Assembly (NCBI RefSeq): GCF_965638725.1
Contig: NC_134952.1
Location: 22,881,028-22,945,027, forward strand
Direction: 5' to 3'
Length of the DNA: 64,000 bases
Origin: Aptenodytes patagonicus
Lineage: Eukaryota; Chordata; Aves; Sphenisciformes; Spheniscidae
Numbering within the stretch: the stretch's first letter is position 1; the number at the start of each line of letters is the position of its first letter. Shown piece by piece: positions 58,721 to 64,000 of the stretch. The translations under genes and the position numbers were made by a program. The notes below the pieces were generated by a model. It was not told the DNA's origin and did no database searches. It was given only the letters and a program-made list of their open reading frames with translations.

Positions 58721-61700
58721 TTTTCATTGCCTTCCCCCCCTTGTATAATCACATGAAATTCATTCATTCATTCATTCAAGATGAGAGGCTCTAATTTGCC
58801 AGCCCAGCTGCTGCACAGCTCTGTCTGTAGCGAGTGTGACTGTCGTGAGACCTCTCAGAGCGAGGTGTGCCTTCAGGAGTGCCACAAGTGACTGGCTCTG
58901 ATCTCGGCTGTGTTGGCGGAGATCGGTTCAGTGAAGCTCCGGTAGCCTAAAACTGGTGATGGTAGGGACTTCTTTACAGTCCTTGAGATAGAAGAAGGAT
59001 AGCGCAGAGGAGAATCAAGCTCTTAAGTGAAAGCGTCTGTTTTGTTTATTTTATAAGACACATATGTAGCCTGAACTGAGGTCACTTTTCTTTGGGGAAA
59101 TACTTTTTGGGTGATGGTAAAATGAGATACTTAACACCTGGTGATTGCCATTACATCTTTCCATATAAGATAATATTCTGAATGTTTCCTCAGATACAGT
59201 GCATGTTATACAAGAATCTAGAGATAAATGAATGCTGATTCATGTAAATATAGAGCCAAGTCTGGAACAGGGAAATTCTGACTAGTTTGACAAAAAATGC
59301 TTTCTTTTCAACTTATTAACATGCAGATATGGTACACTATGACTTTTTTTATACTTTGAAACGTCTGCTAGTCTACTACAACTGAAGTTTTACAATGTTG
59401 CCAGTATTTGCATTCTGCTCAGAAATACTTAAAATACTGTAAAGAAAATGAATTATATGAGCCACTCAGTCTTCCAGATCACCAAAAAAAGTGTGATTGA
59501 TATACTATCTGCCAGCAGTTTTGTGTATGTTGTTTTACAAGTGATACAGATTTATAGAACGCTTGACACAGTAGTTTCTGGGTGATACATTTCATTAGCT
59601 CCCTCCTGCAGAGAACATTACAGTTTCAGTTTGAAAATAGTCTGTATAAAATACAAAGTGCTAAGAAAGTTCCTAAGCTTCCATCTACTAAGCTTTATTA
59701 AGCACATAGTAGATTATGCCGTTTTAGTGAACACTGAAACAACAAAGTACCAGTGGAACATGCTAATCATATACTACCTCTTTCTTGCTGCTGCAATTCG
59801 TCTAAACATCTGAATTATAAACTGTCAAAGTGTAGTTTATTTTCAGTGTAGAAGAATGACTTGCATGCTAAGTGTAGGAATGGGAAAGGATCACACCACA
59901 CAAATGACTATTTTGCTTGATAAAAAAACTTATTTAAGATTGTATTACAGAAATATGTTTTGAATTAACGTTTTTCAAGGATATATTTTGATATACAATA
60001 CATTAAAAGACTTCTTAGTAGAAGAAAATGGCTTTATTACACTTTTACTTGCAACAATCAAACCCAAAGAAGTACATGTTGAATTGCTCCATTATTTATC
60101 TAGTTTCTTACAAAACCAATTTCTCAGAGTCGATAGTTTTCCTGTGCTAAATATTTAGTTTGTTATGAAGGTTAGTTTATGTGAGTAGTTTATAGCCAAT
60201 ATTCTAATGCCTTGTCTTTTTATTTTTAAATATGTAGAAAGTATTTACACGCTTGTAAAGCATGCAGGTAAGTTAAGGAAAGTGTCCAAGAAAACAGTAA
60301 AGGTAGTGCTAAATAACAGACTTTATAGGAGAGACTGTCAGGCACAAAACTTCTGTTACCGCTTTCCTATGGGTACTTGCCAGCTTGTTGCTGAGTGACA
60401 TTTATATAGTTGTGTTCATGCTTTTGCATAATAGTGGAGACGTTAAGACTTATTTGCATAGACAATATGTAGACTTTTCACATCTCAAACATTGACAGTG
60501 GAGCATTTCTCAGTTTATCAGGCAAAACACACGAGCATTTTTAACACCCAAACTACGTGGAGCTCTTGTTCAGCACGTTGTTTAGAGAGAAACGTGAAAC
60601 AGTTGCAGATAAAGGGTTTTGATGTGGTGTATATCAGATTGTTTCATAATTCAGCTGTACCTGCAAAATAGAACCAGTGGCATATTGACGTGACTGTGAT
60701 AGGGAGACTAGTTGAAATCTCTAAGGCTTCCTTTATTTACTCATTGACAGTTCCCTTTGTTCTAAGGAGACATTAGAAGGTGTATAAAGTTTTAGAACAA
60801 AAAAGTGGACACAGCAGAACATACCTGCTCTAAGTTACTGGAGATGAGAGCGATACTAATTTCCCATTAGTGTAATTAGAATTGGTAATTGATACTTTCG
60901 TATATCTACAATACAGCAGTCAGGAAATAAAGTCTCTACTTAGGTGACCGACTGGTGTACCCCAGTGAATGCAAGTTGTTTTCATCCTAATTATTTGATA
61001 CTTCCTTTTTAAGGTAATGCATTGAATTTCTTATATGAGTTCCCAAATGCATCTTTTTTGATACAGTACTGTATAGGAGAACTTCAGTGGAGAAAACTAC
61101 AAACAATTTGTAACTCTCTTTCTTGCCATCAGGTGTTTTATACAAAGTTTAAAACTAAATTCTGCATTCAGTAGACTTCTGACATTTCACTGTCACTTTT
61201 TAGAAGACCTTTCACAAGTTTGACTCCTATTCTTGTCTTATTTAGCATGGTATTACTCTGAAATATTCTTTTAGCCTCCTATTTATCAATTCTCTCTTAT
61301 TCAGTAAAGCACTAACATATCTACTTAACAAATGTTTAAAACACTTAGTATTCCATAGGTCTTAATCACTTGCCAAAAGTCAAAGCTGTACAGAAGTGTT
61401 TTGCTGAACGGGGATGAGTTTAAGCAAGTGCTTTTCTGGATCACAGATTTAAAATCCGAACCCTCCAGGTGCTGCACGTTGCCTGTGAGGAGCATGGATA
61501 CCACTAACTTCCAGCAAAGACAGCCAAAGATAGGGAAAGCTCAGTGCCTAAAAGGAATCACTCAGCAGCTTGGAGGATTGCGTCCTTAATCATAATTCTA
61601 ATAATAGATTTTAATTGTAAACAATTGTTCATTTTCTCATGTTAGTTACAGTATATCTTTATAATATATGTTGTTTTCTCTACTTTGTTTCACAGTGCAA

Positions 61701-64000
61701 TATGGTGGCATATGAGCAGGATTATTTCACTGAAAATTTAATCATGAATATAAGATTAGCACGTTAACAACCACTGTTTGAAGAACAGGCCTTTTAAACC
61801 CTGTTTATATGTTTAAATTTTTTGGCCATTATATTCTCTTGGTTTCTTTTTTACTTGCTCTGCTCAACAAACAATGATTATTGACTACTTAAAACACCAC
61901 ACTAGTTGTGGTGGTGTTGGGTTGTTTGTTTGTTTGTTTGTTTTAAGAGATACTGGTCACCATCTGTAGAGTTAGCAGAACAAGTACAGGAACTTCTAAG
62001 CAGCATTATTTCTTTGCTTGGGGTGTTGGCTTCCTGGCCAATTCTGTAATCCTTTATGAATTATCCTTATGCCTGTTTTCATTGGACATGTACTGTTTAG
62101 TGAAGAAAAATGTTTGTCATACCAGAGTGTGCTGACACACTAGTCAAAATTAGATGCATATCCTGTAAAGTCTTACTTCCATGAAAGTGAAATAAGTAGA
62201 AAATAATTTTTGAAAAAAATCTTTGTATGGTAGCCAGTTAATTTGTTTCCTAACATTTCAAACGTTAATCAGTCTGTTGCAATGTAGAAGCATTTTGACT
62301 AGTTGGTTATCATGTATGTGAATTGTATCTATAAGCTAAATGAGTCAATTTCCTCATAAATATGCACATAGAACCAGCAGCCTTAATAGGACCCAAAATT
62401 CATCCATTAAGGGGGCAATCAGTTTAACCATGCAGGAAAGCATCACCTTTTTTCTTGCTTATGTATAGACACACACATAGGCTTATCTCAAAGACTGCTT
62501 TTTATAATCGTAAAGCAACTCTCAAGAATAAAGTTTTTCACAACTTTCAGCTAAGTAAATGTCCTACAGTATAATAGTCATAAAAATAACAATGTTGTGG
62601 TAACACTAAGTGCAACGTAGAGAAAAAATGGGAACATTGTCATTAAGTATGAACATTTACATTGGCAACTTCTTTCATACATTTAACTTTAATACTGTTT
62701 GGTGCAAATTATACAGAAGTATATTTTAATTTTCTGTTCTCAATTTGCATTATATTAAATACTTTACAATTAGTTTTTAAAAGTGACCCACATTTGACCT
62801 TCAGTAACAAATTCTGATGAAAGAGGGGATAATTAAACATGAAATAGATGGATTGTTGATGCTTTAATTATCTTTATTTAACTCAAAGTGTTCCACTGAT
62901 AAGTACAGCCTTTATTTTTTTTCTTCTTCAGTAAAATCATCCTGTACAGTGCGCAAATGACTAAGTTACCACTTGAATCATTCTGCACTCCCAGGAGATG
63001 TACAGAGCCAAAAGGGACAGGATCTGAGTAAAGGAGGATTCATGCTCCGAATAAGTAAAGAACTGTACTATTATAGGCAAGGGGTAGCAAGAAACATCTT
63101 TAAAAGGACAGAATCTGATTTATCAACTCAGACAGCTCTCTGGCATTGTACATACTGATATGAACCTAGGTTATAACCATGGTTAGCAGTTTGACTATTG
63201 CTCTGTCAGTCTGTACTGTAGCAGAGAATTTCCGAGTGTGCTGCTGCTTCTTTCTCTCTGTCCTCTCAGAGAGAGACACTCTCTCTCTCTCTTTTTTTTT
63301 TTTTTTTGTTTATTTGCCTTTTTTCCTAGTATTTGGGATATTTGCTAGTTTGACCAACTGTCAGCTGTGTTTCAGAGAAATACCTGTCCTGCAGCTTCAG
63401 GCATATTTTCCTTTAAGGATTTTCTTTCAAGTTTTAGAAGGCTTATGTAGTTAGTGACCTGCTGGGCTATGTTGAGATGTAAAACTTACCAAATTGGTTT
63501 TGCATTAAAATAGAAAAGAAAATCAATAGACTTCAGAAGTAGTTAGCATTGTGCTTATGAGTTAATTAACTAAATCCTTCACAAGCGCTGTGAACTTTTT
63601 GCTATATTTGCTGAACATTTTAGTATTTAATTACTGATCTTAACAGGACACATAATTTTCATTTTCTTTGACTATATATACAGGAAATATTGATACAGAC
63701 ATATGAGCAATTCAGTACAGTATTTAGCAGGCTGCTTTTCTAAGTTTTCTAAGCAAGTTTGCTTCCAACAGATATTTAGAAACTGTTAAAGCTGCAAAAC
63801 AATTTCCTTTTTTCAGTCTTAGGCTGCATGTAATATGTTCCATGTAATTTATGTTCTACATTACCCCATTTTTTTTGATTTATTACATTTTTAGGTGTTT
63901 TTATCTCACTGAGTGCTCAGGCAATGCTATTTTTGTATTTTTCTCCCCTGATTTTTTTTTTCCTAGAAAAGTAGATCTGTTGTTGCTCTGTTATCAGATT

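Larger units (their letters stand above)
57722..64000 (+). other. PCDH7: PCDH7 intron 1, 5' part
   Basis: The CpG island of exon 1 continues to about 58,450. It includes a CG/CA alternating tract at about 57,780-57,808, a C15 run (58,342-58,356) and a long ATT array. After that the sequence is AT-rich. I searched for the short conserved exon that follows the KYSKQ junction in the short isoform and did not find it, so it lies further on. Minor features are (ATTC)n at 58,757-58,778, (TTTG)n at 61,922-61,944 and a CT/T tract at 63,279-63,307. No other gene is seen. Confidence 0.8.

Noticed and set aside
57722-64000. PCDH7 exon 2
   Set aside because: I looked for sequence that could encode the short conserved C-terminal peptide after an acceptor site and found none.
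1-64000. CRISPR arrays, operons, bacterial promoters or phage elements
   Set aside because: The sequence is vertebrate throughout. The tandem arrays are simple satellites without spacers.

Overview
The window is vertebrate nuclear DNA, almost certainly from a bird. Three things point there: a 3' truncated CR1 LINE with the typical avian tail, ERV-L type LTRs of a layout common in bird genomes, and a large protocadherin exon that I recognise as PCDH7. Base composition has two regimes. Bases 1 to about 48,900 are AT-rich, gene-poor sequence. Bases about 49,000 to 58,450 are CpG-rich and hold the 5' end of one real host gene.

Layout. Bases 1-2417 are the 3' end of an endogenous retrovirus on the plus strand: pol RNase H and integrase, a short non-coding segment without env, a polypurine tract, and a 555-bp LTR. 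From 2418 to about 48,900 I find no host gene. This stretch holds old CR1 fragments (about 2,960-3,520 and 43,900-44,560), a younger CR1 3' end on the minus strand (45,871-46,310), an unclassified bird-type interspersed repeat (about 4,660-5,180), a solo ERV-L LTR on the minus strand (about 18,497-19,058), a 352-bp unit bounded by inverted repeats (12,683-13,034), two long homopurine/homopyrimidine arrays, an AT island, and several microsatellites. PCDH7 is known to lie beside a large gene desert in amniotes, which fits.

From about 49,000 the sequence becomes the upstream region of PCDH7: a CpG island near 50,050-51,560 with a TATA-like element, CT/GA-rich tracts, and a presumed long 5' UTR with several tiny upstream ORFs. 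The first coding exon (54,536-57,721, 1,062 codons) encodes the signal peptide, seven cadherin repeats, the transmembrane segment and the first part of the cytoplasmic tail. It ends in a phase-0 splice donor. Intron 1 fills the rest of the window, and I did not find exon 2 in it.

The window contains one host gene plus transposon remnants, so there is no multi-gene system to reconstruct. The observations most worth following up are the inverted-repeat element at 12.7-13.0 kb, the poly-cysteine signal peptide and variable Gly-rich EC2 insert of PCDH7, the cluster of minimal upstream ORFs, the intact CRE in the ERV-L LTR, and the 15-bp pyrimidine array. I saw no convincing undescribed gene system. 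All boundaries of old repeats are estimates by eye.
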